Positions 44,501 to 56,911 are shown, counted from the first letter of the stretch. The stretch is DNA of 64,000 bases from Euphorbia lathyris (GCF_963576675.1 NC_088917.1:12366001-12430000), one strand, 5' to 3'. The notes: a model not told the origin generated them from the sequence alone. A program made the numbers and translations.

Positions 44501-47500
44501 GAACTGTGACTTTAATTGGATGCTCAGTTGTGCTTGGATATTACTTGCCATATGAATTCTTGAGAAGATATTTTTGTTAATTCTCTGGCTGCAGTCGCTA
44601 TGTATTTACTCTCTTGTTAGTTTCTGCAAAATTTATTCTCAGATCTTGTCTGACTTCAATTTCAATTTTAGCTTCTCCCCTCATCATATGTAAGAACTAT
44701 ATGTAAGCATTGTTTTCAAGTTGTTCTGTTCCTTATAGGTTGCAAAACTGTGTCGTTTTTGTGATTGCAGATCCTTTGAATTTTTTCTCCATATTATGAT
44801 CTGTAGTATAGAGGGCGAGCCTTGGCGCAACGGTAAAACGTTGTTGCCGTGTGACCTGAGGTCACGGGTTCGAGTCTTAGGAGCGGCCTCTTGCCAATTA
44901 AATTGGCAAGGGAAGGCTTGCCCCCAATACACCCTTGTGGTGGGACCCCTCCCCGGACCCTCGCTCAGCGGGGACGCGTAATGCGACCGGGCCGCCCTTT
45001 TTTTTTTTTTTTTTTATTATGATCTGTAGTATAATTTTGTTTGTCCATAGTGATAGAAAAGAATCTGGTACTGGGGCATTTGCTAGACTCTGTTGACATC
45101 GGACGCAATGCTTGGAGGGGATACATGGCATGGGAGTAAATGATGGAGAATAACGGTGGTTAGTTGGTGAACTGGAAGTAGGGGCAGCAGATAGTTAACT
45201 TATGTGATGGTTGTTATAGATAGTGAGGGAAAAGAGAAGGGCATATCAGTTTGTTGCTTGCAATAGAGAGGGACTAGGTCCTGTGGCATGAGATCAATCT
45301 GATGTTGTTCATTGCTGTTTGTTTTTCTTTTATCTACTGTACTGAGTTTATTCATATTTCAGGCTTGCTCAGTCAGAGTGAATAAGGCCATTAACAAAAT
45401 TGCTCTTATGCAAATCTGGTTTATGTGTTTCTATTGATAATTTTGCACTTTTTCTTATCTTTCTTTACAGGAGACTAGTTTGAGCCATGCTGATAGTGGA
45501 AAGATGCATCATCATTCAGTAGTTTCTTTGTTTGAATCTCAATGGAGCACACTGCAGATGGTTGTTCTCAGAGAGATACTGCTGTCTGCGGTTCGTGCTG
45601 GAGATCCTCTTGCTGCATGGAGTGCTGCTGCACGGCTACTGAGGTCGTATTATCTCCTTATTACACCTGCTGGACAGAATGGCCTTGCTAGTGCACTTAA
45701 CAATTCAGCTGAGAGGTTACCTTTGGGAACTCGCTCTGCTGATCCTGCCTTACCTTTTGTGAGGTATCTAATTTACATATTAAATCTTATGATTAAATAT
45801 GGGCTAGATAGATTCTTCTACATGCATGTTCCTATATCCTTGTCTGGGTGATTGCTTCATTATAAATCATTTGTAGCAGTCCTGTAATGCTGACTAGGCT
45901 TTCGGGTCTCATTCCTTGTCATTTTGGTTTCCAAGTTGGTAATATGTTTGCTTTTTGGTGATTATTTCAGATTATATTCTTTTCCTGTCCATCAGTCTCA
46001 AGTGGACATTATAAAACGCAATGCAGCAAGAGAAGATTGGTGGGCTGGTTCTGCTCCATCAGGGCCCTTTATATATACACCATTCAGCAAAGGGGAGCCT
46101 AGTGACAGTAGCAAGCACGAGTTGATATGGATAGTTGGAGAACCAGTTGAGATTTTGGTGGAGTTAGCAAACCCCTGCGGCTTTAATTTAAGAGTTGATA
46201 GTATATACCTATCAGTCCATTCATCAAATTTTGATGCTTTTCCTGTTAGTGTGGATCTTCCGCCTAATTCATCAAAGGTGATCACCTTATCTGGAATTCC
46301 AACTTTGGTGGGATCGGTAACAATTCCAGGTTGTATTGTTCACTGTTTTGGTGTTATTACTGAACACCTTTTCAGAGATGTTGATAATCTGCTTCTTGGT
46401 GCGGCACAAGGGCTTGTGCTTGCTGATCCTTTCAGATGTTGTGGGTGTCCAAAACTGAGAAACGTATCTGTTCCAAGTATTTCTGTAGTACCCCCACTTC
46501 CTTTACTAGTTTCTCATGTCGTGGGTGGTGATGGTGCAATAGTGTTGTATGAAGGTGAAATACGTGAAGTATGGATTAGTCTGGCTAATGCAGGTACAGT
46601 TCCAGTTGAACAAGCACATATCTCACTATCTGGAAAACACCAAGATTCTGTTCTCTCAATACCTTACGAATCATTGAAATCTTCACTTCCTCTGAAGCCT
46701 GGAGCAGAAGTGATCCTACCTGTGACATTAAAGGCCTGGCAGCTTGGATTGCTAGAAACTGATACATCTGTGGGTAAGCTTGCCTCTGTAAGCATGGGGA
46801 GGCAGTTAAAGGACAGTAGCAGTCCGACATTACTGGTTCATTATGCTGGTATTTTCTCGTTAACTTTGAATGCATTATTAACCTGTCGCATTTCTTACTA
46901 CTCAATTCGAACTTCTTGTTGTAACAACATTTGGAAGGGCCTTTTTCTCCATAAAAAGGCAACACTAAACAAAGAATTTTGCATTCGCTATGCTCAAAAA
47001 CCGAAAGCCTAGTGGCTTCCAAAATTGTCATATTGTCTGCCTAAAGCTTTGGTGTGGCTAACAGCCATATCATCTTGCTGTATTAGATCAAATTTCTTAT
47101 GGCTTATCTTTTAAGAGTAGATACTCTAAAAATTAAAATTTCAGTTTGTTCTTGCTATTTTTTTATTGTTTATGGAGAAATTGTGCCGTGTACCTGTTTG
47201 CATAGTAGTTAAAAAAATGAGATAAATAAAAATCTAAATGAGTTTTTGAGTCTTGCATTAGTTAGCAATTACATGTGGAGTTCAGTTTGTAGTTCTTAAT
47301 AATAAAAATCCGTCCACATGCCCTCGTGCCATCTGCAATGCACTTATTATCAGCTTCTTGTTTTTAGATCATTGGATGCGCCTAATCAACATCTCAATTC
47401 CATTTCTTAAAGTTAGAGTTCATTTTGTACTTAGTGTTCCTAGATAGGCTTTGCTTAATTATCCTGAATGTTATTACTACAAGCGGCTATATAGGTGGTA

Positions 47501-49635
47501 ACAGTATTCATTTTGGTGCTCAGGGCCATTGACAGAATCTGGAGATCCTCCAACAAAGGGATCTGCTGTTCCTCCTGGTCGACGCCTGGTTGTTCCCTTG
47601 CATGTTTGTGTTCTACAAGGTTTGTCTTTTGTAAAAGCTCGTTTGCTTTCGATGGAAATTCCTGCACATGTCGGTGAAAAACTTCCAGAATCAGTGAATG
47701 TCGAGTGTACCCCTAGTAAAGAAACTATTGGTTCAAGGAATAAGATGGAAGGATTGGTGAAAATTGATCCTTTCAGAGGAAGTTGGGGACTACGTTTTTT
47801 GGAGCTGGAGCTGTCTAATCCAACAGATGTTGTGTTTGAGATTAATGTTTCTGTTCAACTAGAGGGTCACGACGATGACAGTTCTGTTGATAAAGACGCT
47901 ACCGAATATAATTATCCGAAAACGAGAATCGATAGGGATTACTCTGCAAGGGTATTAATACCACTGGAGCATTTTAAGTTACCTATTCTTGATGGTTCCT
48001 TTTTCATGAAGGATTTTCAGGCCAATGGGGGTAGAAATTCCAGCTTCTCCGAGAAGAATGCCAAAGCGGAACTAAATGCTTCCATTAAGAACCTCATTTC
48101 CAGAATAAAAGTTAGATGGCATTCGGGACGAAACAGCTCTGGAGAATTGAATATCAAGGATGCAATACAGTCAGCCCTTCAGACATCTGTTATGGATGTA
48201 CTATTACCAGATCCATTGACATTTGGCTTCAGGCTTGGTAGAAAGAATTCCCCACAAGAATCAGATGCGCTTATGGACTCCTCTGAGACCAAAGGTTCTG
48301 TAATGGCACATGAGATGACTCCAATGGAGGTTGTAGTTTGCAATAATACCAAGGAAATGATTAGGATGAGTCTCACCATCACCTGCAGAGATGTGGCTGG
48401 AGAGAATTGCGTCGAAGGTTCCAAGGCTACTGTCTTATGGGCGGGTAAGATTTCCATTTCATGCCTATCTCCTAAAACTTGCACTCTTATAGGGCTGAAT
48501 CTGAATTGCATTGCTTATTTATGCATATTATCCGAGTAAAATACATACATGGCCTCTGAATTGTAGTTTTATTAACATTATGGCCTCTAAACTTCATTTT
48601 TTTACTTTAAAATCCTTGAACTTTACGTTTCTATAACATTGAAGTCCAACAACAACAACAAAGCCTTAGTCCCGAAATGATTCGGGGTCTATAACATTGA
48701 AGTCCAAATCAATAAAAATCCTTTAAAAAGTTAACAAAATGATAATCTACACAAGTTTGATACATCATTGACTATTATGGACCTGGAGTAAAACTTGTCT
48801 GTTTTCTGTCAATGTATAAATCAAAATACCAGAAGTGAAAAAGTGTGCTAAACTGATAAATTGTGCTGAGTACAGTTAGGACAAACTTTCATCACTGTCA
48901 CTAAACTTTATTTTTGTGCCAATAAAATATAACTCGATTTTGGTTATTGTTTCGATAAAGTTACATTGACGGATATCCATCAAATGTTACACCAGAAAGA
49001 TGACGAGGACAGTGAATCTATGGACTGATTATCAAACCATCGCTATATAAGAACCTTGGATTCTTAACCTAGGTCAATTTTATTAATTATTTTGTATTTA
49101 TAGTCTTAGAAGAAATGCCACATGTCCATTGGGTGCCACTTTCTTTTACACATGGCGATAATTTGACAGCCAGTCAATAGGCTCCCGCTCTCTGTCTTCG
49201 TCATCTTTCCGGTGTAAAATACAATGAAAATCAATGAATGTAATTTCATTGAAATGAATTGCAAAGTTGAGTTATTTTATTGGTACAAACCGAAGTCTTA
49301 CCGTGATAAAACTTAGTCCAAACTTCTGTGGCCGTGGGTGCTTTTAACCCGTTATTTATTAGAAATTCTTAACACAAGACTACGTAGCATGCTCTGATTT
49401 GTTATAAAATACAGGTGTTTTGCATGGTATAATAATGGAAGTTCCGCCTCTTCAAGAATCAAAGCATTCTTTCGCTTTTCACTTCCTTGTTCCCGGTGAG
49501 TACACTCTGATAGCTACTGCTGTTATTGAAGATGCTAACGACATTCTCAGAGCCCGTGCTCGAACTGATTCAGCCGATGAATCGATTTTCTGCCGAGGGC
49601 CGCCATTCCATATTCGTGTTGTTGAGACTGCTTGA
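41592..49635 (+). CDS. TRS120: TRS120, TRAPPII complex subunit (TRAPPC9 homologue)
   Basis: Ten exons: 41592-42002, 42086-42292, 42446-42628, 42957-43066, 43531-43590, 44160-44445, 45471-45763, 45971-46848, 47524-48444, 49415-49635. All introns are GT-AG, phases agree, and the total is 3570 nt (1189 residues plus stop), close to Arabidopsis TRS120. The start MEPDVSIETSCMIRVGILPIG matches the family N-terminus. Conserved stretches include TIGDYCLLAGSPVDANAHYS (exon 3), KVRWHSGRNSSGELNIKDA (exon 9) and HSFAFHFLVPGEYTLIATAV (exon 10). In plants TRS120 is specific to TRAPPII, which tethers vesicles at the trans-Golgi network, acts with Rab-A GTPases and is needed for cell-plate assembly. It is one conserved cytosolic protein with no signal peptide. 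No exon is damaged despite transposons on both sides and in two introns. The transcript ends were not determined. Confidence 0.95.
44811..45015 (+). mobile_element. Au-like SINE in TRS120 intron 6
   Basis: 205 bp. It starts gagggcgagccttggcgcaa, has RNA polymerase III box A (tggcgcaacgg, 44823-44833) and box B (gggttcgagtc, 44866-44876), the body cttgtggtgggacccctccc, ggaccctcgctcagcgggga, and a T-rich 3' end, as in plant Au SINEs. The 18 bp attatgatctgtagtata occurs at 44793-44810 and 45016-45033 as a perfect target duplication. It is in sense orientation and away from the splice sites. Confidence 0.93.
48536..48780 (+). repeat. MITE-like sequence in TRS120 intron 9
   Basis: gtaaaatacatacatggcct followed by ctgaattgtagttttattaa resembles the left end of the 49796-50822 element. 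A matching right end was not found in the intron, so only a left part is claimed; the right limit is approximate. A SINE scrap is inserted at 48648. Confidence 0.5.
48648..48687 (-). mobile_element. 40 bp SINE 3' end with target duplication
   Basis: aacaacaacaacaaagcctt, then agtcccgaaatgattcgggg, is the reverse complement of the 3' end and (TTG)n tail of a widespread plant SINE. The 18 bp tctataacattgaagtcc occurs on both sides (48630-48647, 48688-48705) without mismatch. Everything upstream of the last ~40 bp was lost at integration. Confidence 0.85.
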
Positions 49636-49795
49636 TTGATTATTCAGTTCACAGACAATTGTTTAGATCTCCATACTCCAATTACACCAGCTGTGAGTAT
49701 TTCTTGTACTTTTCAAGTATGTAAATTTTTTCGATTTTGATGCTTTGTAAATTTCATAATTCGATCAATACTCTTGTAGAATTCAGTGATTCTCT
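49636..49795 (+). other. TRS120 3' flank
   Basis: Presumed 3' UTR; AT-rich, no clear single polyadenylation signal chosen. Confidence 0.4.
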
Positions 49796-50822
49796 GGGTA
49801 CATTACATTTATGGCCCTGAACTATAGCATTATTAACAGTGTGACCCTTGAACTTCATTTTTTTGACATAAAAATATCCGAACTTTGTATTATTATAACA
49901 TTAAAGTCTTAAGTTGATGAAAATCTGTTAATTTTTTTAGCAATAATATGCTGACTTGGATAATTTTGACCACACCATTGATTTTCTTTTTATCTGTATC
50001 ACCATAAATTTGGTCATATACCTATTTTACTCCAGGAAAAAAGAAAGCAAGTGTAAAAAATGAATCATGCAAGTGTAAAATAAGTATTTGATTTCTACCA
50101 AAAAAAAATAAAAATAAATAAGTATTTGACCATATTTTAAAATATGTGACAGATAAACAAAGAGTCGGTAATTTTGAAATATAAATCAAACTAGTTTAGT
50201 TCATCATTGATGAATTTTTATTGTTTTGGACTTTTAATGTCATAATAATGTAAAGGGTAAATTATATAAAAAAAATCTGAGAATTCCACAATTGATTGGA
50301 ATTTCTAAAATTTATGAAAATTTAGAAAAATTCTGGAATTTTTGGTGGAAATTGCAGAATTGTTCTGGATTTTTCCAGTCGTTCAGGAAATTTCAGAATA
50401 TATTCTGGAGTTTCCAGAATAACTTTTAGAAATCGGGAATTGATTCTGGAATTTCTAGAATTGTTTTGGAAACCCAGAATTGTTCCAGTGTAAATTCCTT
50501 CTGAAATTCTCTCCATCGCTATTGAGAAGAGCAAAAGAAGGTTCAGGAAGAGGGTAAATTTCTTATGAATTAATACCACATCAGTTTTTTTAACAGTGAG
50601 GGTAAATTTTCAGTTTTCTTAACAACCACCACCATATGCACTAATTCTGAAAAAAAAAAAAAAACCCACAATTACCTATTTTCATTACAATGTAACAATA
50701 GGTTTTTTTTTTTTTTTTTTTTTGGTAATTTTCCCTAATGTAAAATTTAATTTTTTATAATAACAAAAATGAAATTTAAGAACTATAATGTGTAATTTAG
50801 AGGCCATAGGTATATTTTACCT
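49796..50822. mobile_element. MULE-type MITE downstream of TRS120
   Basis: The ends gggtacattacatttatggc and the reverse complement of ggccataggtatattttacc pair, as do subterminal tttaagaactataatg / ccctgaactatagcat segments. The flanks gtgattctct (49786) and gtgaatcccc (50823) are a possible degraded 9-10 bp target duplication. Inside, 50280-50490 is a run of degenerate ttctggaatttc repeats. No transposase. Confidence 0.65.
50092..50115 (+). mobile_element. 24 bp LINE tail insertion
   Basis: tttctacc followed by an A-rich tail, between two copies of aaataagtatttga (50078-50091 and 50116-50129). The insert equals the final bases of the 9026-10890 and 13349-13453 LINEs. Confidence 0.75.
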
Positions 50823-50829
50823 GTGAATC

Positions 50830-51562
50830 CCCTCAACCATTTTTGCAGCTTCTGTGATTTGGTTTAGCCATGGTTGGAAAAAAAACGTCATGAGGCCATT
50901 CATCAATTTCAATTTTTTTTTTTTAAATTTTCTTATCTTTTAATTTGACACGTTGAGCTTTCAATTAATTATTGATGCATATGAAGTTCTTGGTTAGTAG
51001 AACAGTCAACTATGAAAACACGGGTAAAAGTGGGCTATTCATTTGATCTTTGTAGTTTTAAGTGCTGATGCATTTCCAACCGTAAAAATGTAATTTTAGA
51101 TGCTGATTTAATTTTTTTTGTATTACACTTTTAAATTTTTAGCTGACGCACTAAACGGTAAAGTTTTAGGATGTTGGAGGTTAAAAAAACTTGGTCTAAT
51201 CCTAACGGACTGGATTTTGAAAAATTACTCTCAAACCGAGGCTAAGATTCTTGATGAGGGTATAAAACAAAGTATTCATTAAACTAATTTTTGTAATCTT
51301 GGCATATGTAGAGAATTATTTAAAATAAGAAACAATAATATTATTAGGTAAGGAGAATTAAATGTCAACTTATTGAATTGTGATTATAAGTGTTATTTTG
51401 GTTTGGTTTGGTCTATTGGGGTTGCTTACAAGACTAGTATTAGAAGAAGACCCAAATTGATTGAAAAGTAAAGACCGGGAATGTGAAAGCAAAAGGTTAA
51501 AAATTGAAATGTTGATTTTTCTTAACAATATTTTTCTTTCTTCTAAGTCTTCATATTAAAAA
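50830..51562. other. AT-rich intergenic DNA
   Basis: Nothing recognised. Confidence 0.5.
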
Positions 51563-51567
51563 AAAAT

Positions 51568-51850
51568 AGCTTAATACATCATTCGGCTTCTGAATTTGTC
51601 CAAAAACTTGATTTTTTTTTTTTTTGAAACAGTCCAAAAACTTGATTAATTCCCAAATTTCAGAAAATCGTGATAGTCATTTCAACTTAGTTAAAATATT
51701 CCGCTAACCTCATCAACTTGTTTAAATATAGTCGATTAATCCCTTAATTGCAAAGAAGTAAATTGTTTGCGGAAGGTGTTGGAAAAGTCAAACGAATTGA
51801 CACATAAGTGACACGTCGGGCTTGGACTGACACGTAGAAAAAAAAGGGGG
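51568..51850. mobile_element. Left part of a long-TIR MITE
   Basis: agcttaatacatcattcggc and the following sequence match the ends of the elements at 60389-61115 (ggcttaatacatcatttgcc, then tgtccaaaaaacttgatt). The right end was not found. A LINE tail is inserted at 51614. Confidence 0.5.
51614..51631 (-). mobile_element. 18 bp LINE tail insertion, minus strand
   Basis: A run of T followed by gaaaca lies between two perfect copies of gtccaaaaacttgatt (51598-51613, 51632-51647). Read on the minus strand it is tgtttc plus poly(A), like the 3' end of the LINE at 33665-33949 (aagtttcaaaaaaa). Confidence 0.72.
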
Positions 51851-52161
51851 TTAATTTTTTTTTTTTACCGTGAGATCGAATATCTCCTATTACTTAAATA
51901 GAATTTTTGATGTTGCTTAGTTTAGCTGTAACAACTATTTCTCCTGACTATTAAAACACAGCCAAAGTGAATAATGTTATCACAAAATTTATAAAATTAG
52001 AGCTTTTATAGTGAAAATAATAATTAACCCTTTTTGTTTTGTCACATATATTGTTTATGTGTTAATTGATTTGACTTTTCTAAAACATATACAATATATA
52101 CTTTATTGTATGTAATTTACTTATAAGTTATTTGTAGTGGATGAATTTTTTTTGTTATATA

Positions 52162-52425
52162 CTACCTCCGTTTCATATTACATGTCTTTCTAGAGATATT
52201 TTTTTTTGTTTCATATTACATGTCATTTTATATAATCAGTACACGTTAAGTCATCTTTTTTTCTGCTATAAAACGCGGGTTTACGGAAATTAATTATAAT
52301 AATGGACTTATTATAGAATATATAAATATTAGAATCAGTAAACAAGAGGCAACAATGTCTTTTTTCCAATATCCTTAATTTCTATACAACTTTCTAAAAA
52401 GACATGTAATATAAAACGGTGAGAG
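52162..52425 (+). mobile_element. Stowaway-like MITE, copy 1
   Basis: 264 bp between TA dinucleotides. The ends ctacctccgtttcatattac and the reverse complement of ctctcaccgttttatattac fit the Tc1/mariner Stowaway pattern (CTCCCTCCGTTTC). It is about the same length as, and inverted relative to, 63092-63355. Confidence 0.85.
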
Positions 52426-52621
52426 TATATTGTAATGGATGAATTAATTGACTATATTTTAACAAAATATCACCTCTATATATTAATTGGCTAGTTTATT
52501 GTTCGAATTCGTATTGAAAAGTGAACAAAAGTACAAATATAATGGGTTGAGTTGGTATTAATTCTTTTTTTCTATTCTCTTGGTTTTGAAACATTAATCT
52601 TCTAATTTATAAAAGCAAATG

Positions 52622-53262
52622 TTACGGGACCAACTCAAAATCAGGTCAAAGCTCTGTGTGGTGCCGAGAGTTGAGAATTCTTTCGAATCCTCGGCCCGAC
52701 CAATTCTTACCGAAAGGGTCTATCCCTTTTAAGCATCAAACATCCTGTCAATTCGTTTATTGGTAATCTGTCTTGGAGAAACTCTCTGTGATTAAACCTC
52801 GATTTTTAAAGGATCTGCACTATAGGCTAACTCCGAAGCCTAAAGTGTCTATAAGGGTTACACTCTACAAAGACACATGTCTCCCTTCACGAAGGCCGGA
52901 TGCCCGACTCTCCTAGTCCCTAGTGGACTAGGGTGTAAAGCTTAAACTAGCACCAATAACTGGTCCAGGGGTTGGTGGAAATCCGACGCCAGGGTCTCCC
53001 TGTCCCCCTATAGTATTTCTTACGCCGACTTGGAACCCACAGCTCTTAATCCTCTTTGAAGCCTAGCCAATGCTCTTGCCGATGCTTGGGATGGCCTTGC
53101 CCATGTCTGGGGTCGAGTTTGCTTATGGCTAAACTCTCTCTCCTTGACATACTCCCTCACTTAGATGATCAACACCCTCATTGATCGAGCTGGCTTCCTC
53201 CGAAGAGATCTTCAGTTCACTCAAACGCGGAGGTTCCACACAAGTCTTCAATTAAAATGTAC
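52622..53262. other. GC-richer island, possible LTR fragment
   Basis: tgttacgggaccaactcaaa at the left is an LTR-like start, and the block is clearly richer in G/C than its surroundings, with an end near caagtcttcaatt. No second copy, PBS or coding domain was seen, so identity is open. Confidence 0.35.
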
Positions 53263-53632
53263 TACTAATTCTATTGTTATTTTGCTAAAATATTTTTATA
53301 AATGACTCATTAAAATACAAAATACTTAGTTAATTTGAATATAATCAACAATAAATAGAAAGATAAATGTGTAGAAGATATAAATTCCCTATTAATTAGT
53401 GCATTTGAATAGATTTATTGATTATCTTGAAGCAGAATTTCCACAAGTTGAAGTTTGGTTTGTTCATTTATTGGTAGAATAGAACCCTTAAGAAAAAAGG
53501 TTCAACCTATTTCAACTGCCACTACCCCCAACCACCACCAACATTCTTCCTTACTCTCAAGACACCTTAATTTTTTTTTTTTTTAAATTCATATAAATTT
53601 TTTTTAAAAAGTTCATATAAAATAACACTTCA
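53263..53632. other. AT-rich intergenic DNA
   Basis: Nothing recognised. Confidence 0.5.
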
Positions 53633-54180
53633 TCTTTTTTTTTTTAAGAAAATGCTTCTAATTTCATTAGATGAAAATAAAAGAACAAGTGCAACAAGCA
53701 AAATGTACAAACTTTACACGATTACACGCTGAAACAAAAACAACATCCACAAAGGGATGAAAATGACTACAAAGAGCAAAAAGAAACCATAAACGACATA
53801 AAAAATACAAAACAACAATATATTTCTCGTAAATCTAAATCTGTAGAGAGACATCTGCAATCAAAACTTCATCCTTTAGATCATTCCGAACATTCAGATC
53901 TGAGTCCTTTTTTTGTTGTAACCACGCAGATTTATTGATCTACAGACAAGATAAACCATTTCCGCTCTTGCTAAATCCAAAAAAAGCATAAACGATAGAA
54001 TAATAGAGAGCAGATACAATCAGACGGATAAAGAGTTCCGATGAAATATATAAACACAGACTAAAAAAGCAATAAAAAGAAATATAGAAATCTAACCCGA
54101 TGTAAGGAGGAAGAAGGAAGATCATTCGCCCTCCTCAAAGTAGATCACCAAAATAGAAAAAGAGAAGAAAAAGAAAGAAA
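53633..54180 (-). mobile_element. LINE-like 3' region, copy 1
   Basis: Starts with a T run followed by aagaaaatgcttctaatttc, which on the minus strand is an L1-like 3' end with poly(A). 53850-54110 is similar to 55700-55935 (shared: gaacattcagatctgagtcc, then cagatttattgatctacaga and gatgaaatata). No ORF2 domain remains. The right limit is approximate. Confidence 0.5.
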
Positions 54181-55539
54181 AAAAATTGGCAGTTTTTTTT
54201 TTTTTGGTTTCTGCAAATTTTGGAGAGGTTTCGGTGGTTACCTCTATTCACAAGTTAGAAAACGTTTTAGAAAAAACGATTTACGATTTGAGAGAAAAAA
54301 AATGACATGTATTTTACATAGTTAATAAAAAAAATTGGCTAATAGTATTAGAATTTGATGATATGACATGTTTAATTATTGATTTTATTAACGCGACACA
54401 ATTAAATATTAATTTTTATTTATTATTAATATAGTATGTGAACTTGATGATGCGATAGATATTGTTAATCAATTTTTTTTTTTTCCAACTATGTAAAACA
54501 CATGTCATTTGGAAGAAAACATATCACATCTATATACTTGTAAAATATATGAAGCCGCATGTTCTTTTTATGTACTTCCCTTAATTATATGTCACTTAAA
54601 TTTATAAATGTATTTTTTTTATATATAATGTTTTATACTATTTATAAATCTATTATCATCAATTAAAGTTAGACTTTAAGATCTTAGTTTGTTTAAACTA
54701 AATTGAAAATTTCAAATTTGAGTCTCAGTATACACATATTTTAATTAGAAAATGAATCACCTAACTAAATAATTTCAAACTAATTAATCAAATTCCTCTA
54801 TATTAAAAATAACAAAAAAAAATCCTTCATATTATCTCATAAATTATATAAAATAATTTGTAGTTATCGGAAAAAATACCCTTAATCATGTAATATTAAG
54901 AGTATCAATCGTGTTATAATTATAATTATGTATGTAATTTATATATTTTATATGAAACTATCAACCATTTAATCATTTATATAAATTATGCCGTCGAATA
55001 AATCATTTATATAAATTATGTTTTCGTGTTAGAAATTTAAACTTTAATCTTAGCAATACCCTTAATTTGTTCTTAAGTTGAATTTTGTGTGATCATTATT
55101 TATCTCCTACAACTTAATCCTACTCTGCCTGCCCCCAAAATCAAACATGTCTTGGCCTTTGTCTCATTGTAGCAAGTCAACATTGATTTGTTGAATTACT
55201 TGAAGAAAATGGATATGGATGGCCAATTTGTGGTATAAATTTTCTCACAACCCATCAAATCAAATCATCTTTCATGCAATACAATTTATTATCATCATAA
55301 ATAAATATATTTATGTGTATTTTTTATTTTCAATATTCCTTCACTCCATATAAGACAAATTTGTCCTTCAATTTTTGAGGTACACATACATGTTAGCATC
55401 TTTAAGTGTCTCTATTGAGAAATTCCATGATGATGACAACAAACACTTTCATCAATTTGTATCAATTACTCTAAATTACCTTTGGGAAAAAAGCCTTTCT
55501 TTTTACTTTTTTTTTTATTAATTCCATATATTTTACTAG
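54181..55539. other. AT-rich intergenic DNA
   Basis: 54290-54530 contains an inverted pair around aaatgacatgtattttacat and tatgtaaaacacatgtcatt, probably a small MITE of about 225 bp. Nothing else recognised. Confidence 0.45.
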
Positions 55540-55945
55540 TTTTTTTAGAAAAGTATATATTGTTTCATTAAAAAAAAATACAGCATTCAGAAATCCAACT
55601 CCGCACAAATACAAATTAAAGCCAGTATAAGATTCATAAAAAGAATAAAAAAATAACAAAGAACAATACAAGTTATAAAATGATCACCTAAAAAAAACAG
55701 ATACTTTTTCGTGAATCTACATCAGCAGAAAAGTAGCTGCAATTCAATTTTTATAATTTAAGACCTTCTAAACATTCAGATATGAGTTCTTTCCATTGCA
55801 ACTACGTAGATCTAGTGATTTACGGACGAGATAATATGTTTCCGCTATCGTCAAACTTGGAAAATGTATAAATGATAGAATTTTAGATAACAAATGTAAT
55901 TCAGATGGAAAAAGAGATCTGATGAAATATATGACTTACGAAAAC
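55540..55945 (-). mobile_element. LINE-like 3' region, copy 2
   Basis: Diverged relative of 53633-54180, in the same orientation, with gtttcattaaaaaaaa near its start. The two are separate insertions or an old duplication. Confidence 0.45.
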
Positions 55946-56740
55946 TATCTTACATTTCACTCTACACTCACTAAATCACAAACAACCTCAGCCATCCATT
56001 CACTCTTCTTTATCATATAATCGTTGTTTATATGATCTAAATTCCAATAAAATCATTGCATTGTCTTGGTTGGTAGATCGTTTACACTTGATGAATTTAA
56101 CTTATTTCTCTAGTGATGTTATTCAGAATATTATGGATGACATCCTAACCATGGGATCATATGAGCAAACATTGCAAATGTAAAAGCTTAGTTACATAAG
56201 TTGTTCACTATAAAAGATCTCAATCTTGCAAAATACTTTCTTTGTATAAAAATTGCTTGATCAACTTTCTCAATTGCATTAACATCTGATACTAAATTCG
56301 GGTTTTAAACATCGGTTTTGTACGTAATAAAACAAGAATTTTTTTTAATTTGACCTTATTTAAAGAATTTTTCTCAAAAATGGTATTATTCTAATGTCTT
56401 TTATTACCTTGATTCTAGGCAAATCTGGCGGGATATAGTTCAAGTTGGGCTTGGATTCAGAGACTCTCCCATTGATCTACGTATTAGAGGAAGAGTAATA
56501 TTATTGTTTAGTTAAATCTAACAGCTCATCTTACTTCCGGATGTTACTGATTGATTAGAATGGAGACATGTGTACTATATTAATCACTTGTTATCGTGAT
56601 ATTTCATATATCATATTCTTTTAATCATTTGTTCTAAAAAAAAATTACAAATTGAGGACTTTTTTTCTTAAAATAATGGTTATGTTGAGAATATCCAAAG
56701 TAATATTTAATTAAAAAAATCAATTATAATTGTACAGTAA
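55946..56740. other. AT-rich intergenic DNA
   Basis: Nothing recognised. Confidence 0.5.
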
Positions 56741-56911
56741 TTTTCACCTAGTCAGTGACTGACCAAGTGAAATTTGGTCAATTACCATTAGATTTAAGCT
56801 TATTAGAATCATGTGGTAGAGATTAAAAGAATCGTAAGGCTTAGATTCACACCTTGTAGATCTAATGGTGACTGACCAAATTTACGTGGTCAGTCACTGA
56901 CCAGGTGAAAA
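56741..56911. mobile_element. 171 bp foldback MITE
   Basis: The left arm ttttcacctagtcagtgact and the reverse complement of the right end (ttttcacctggtcagtgact) pair over about 52 bp with few mismatches, through caccattagat, leaving a short loop region. Strong hairpin; no coding capacity; superfamily not determined. Confidence 0.8.

Noticed and set aside
44811..44900. tRNA-like sequence with box A and box B.
   Set aside because: It is the head of a SINE with a T-rich tail and target duplication; the cloverleaf is not maintained as a tRNA gene.
53940..54125. A minus-strand hydrophobic 61-codon frame.
   Set aside because: It lies in the LINE-like 3' region and is low in complexity; no gene context.
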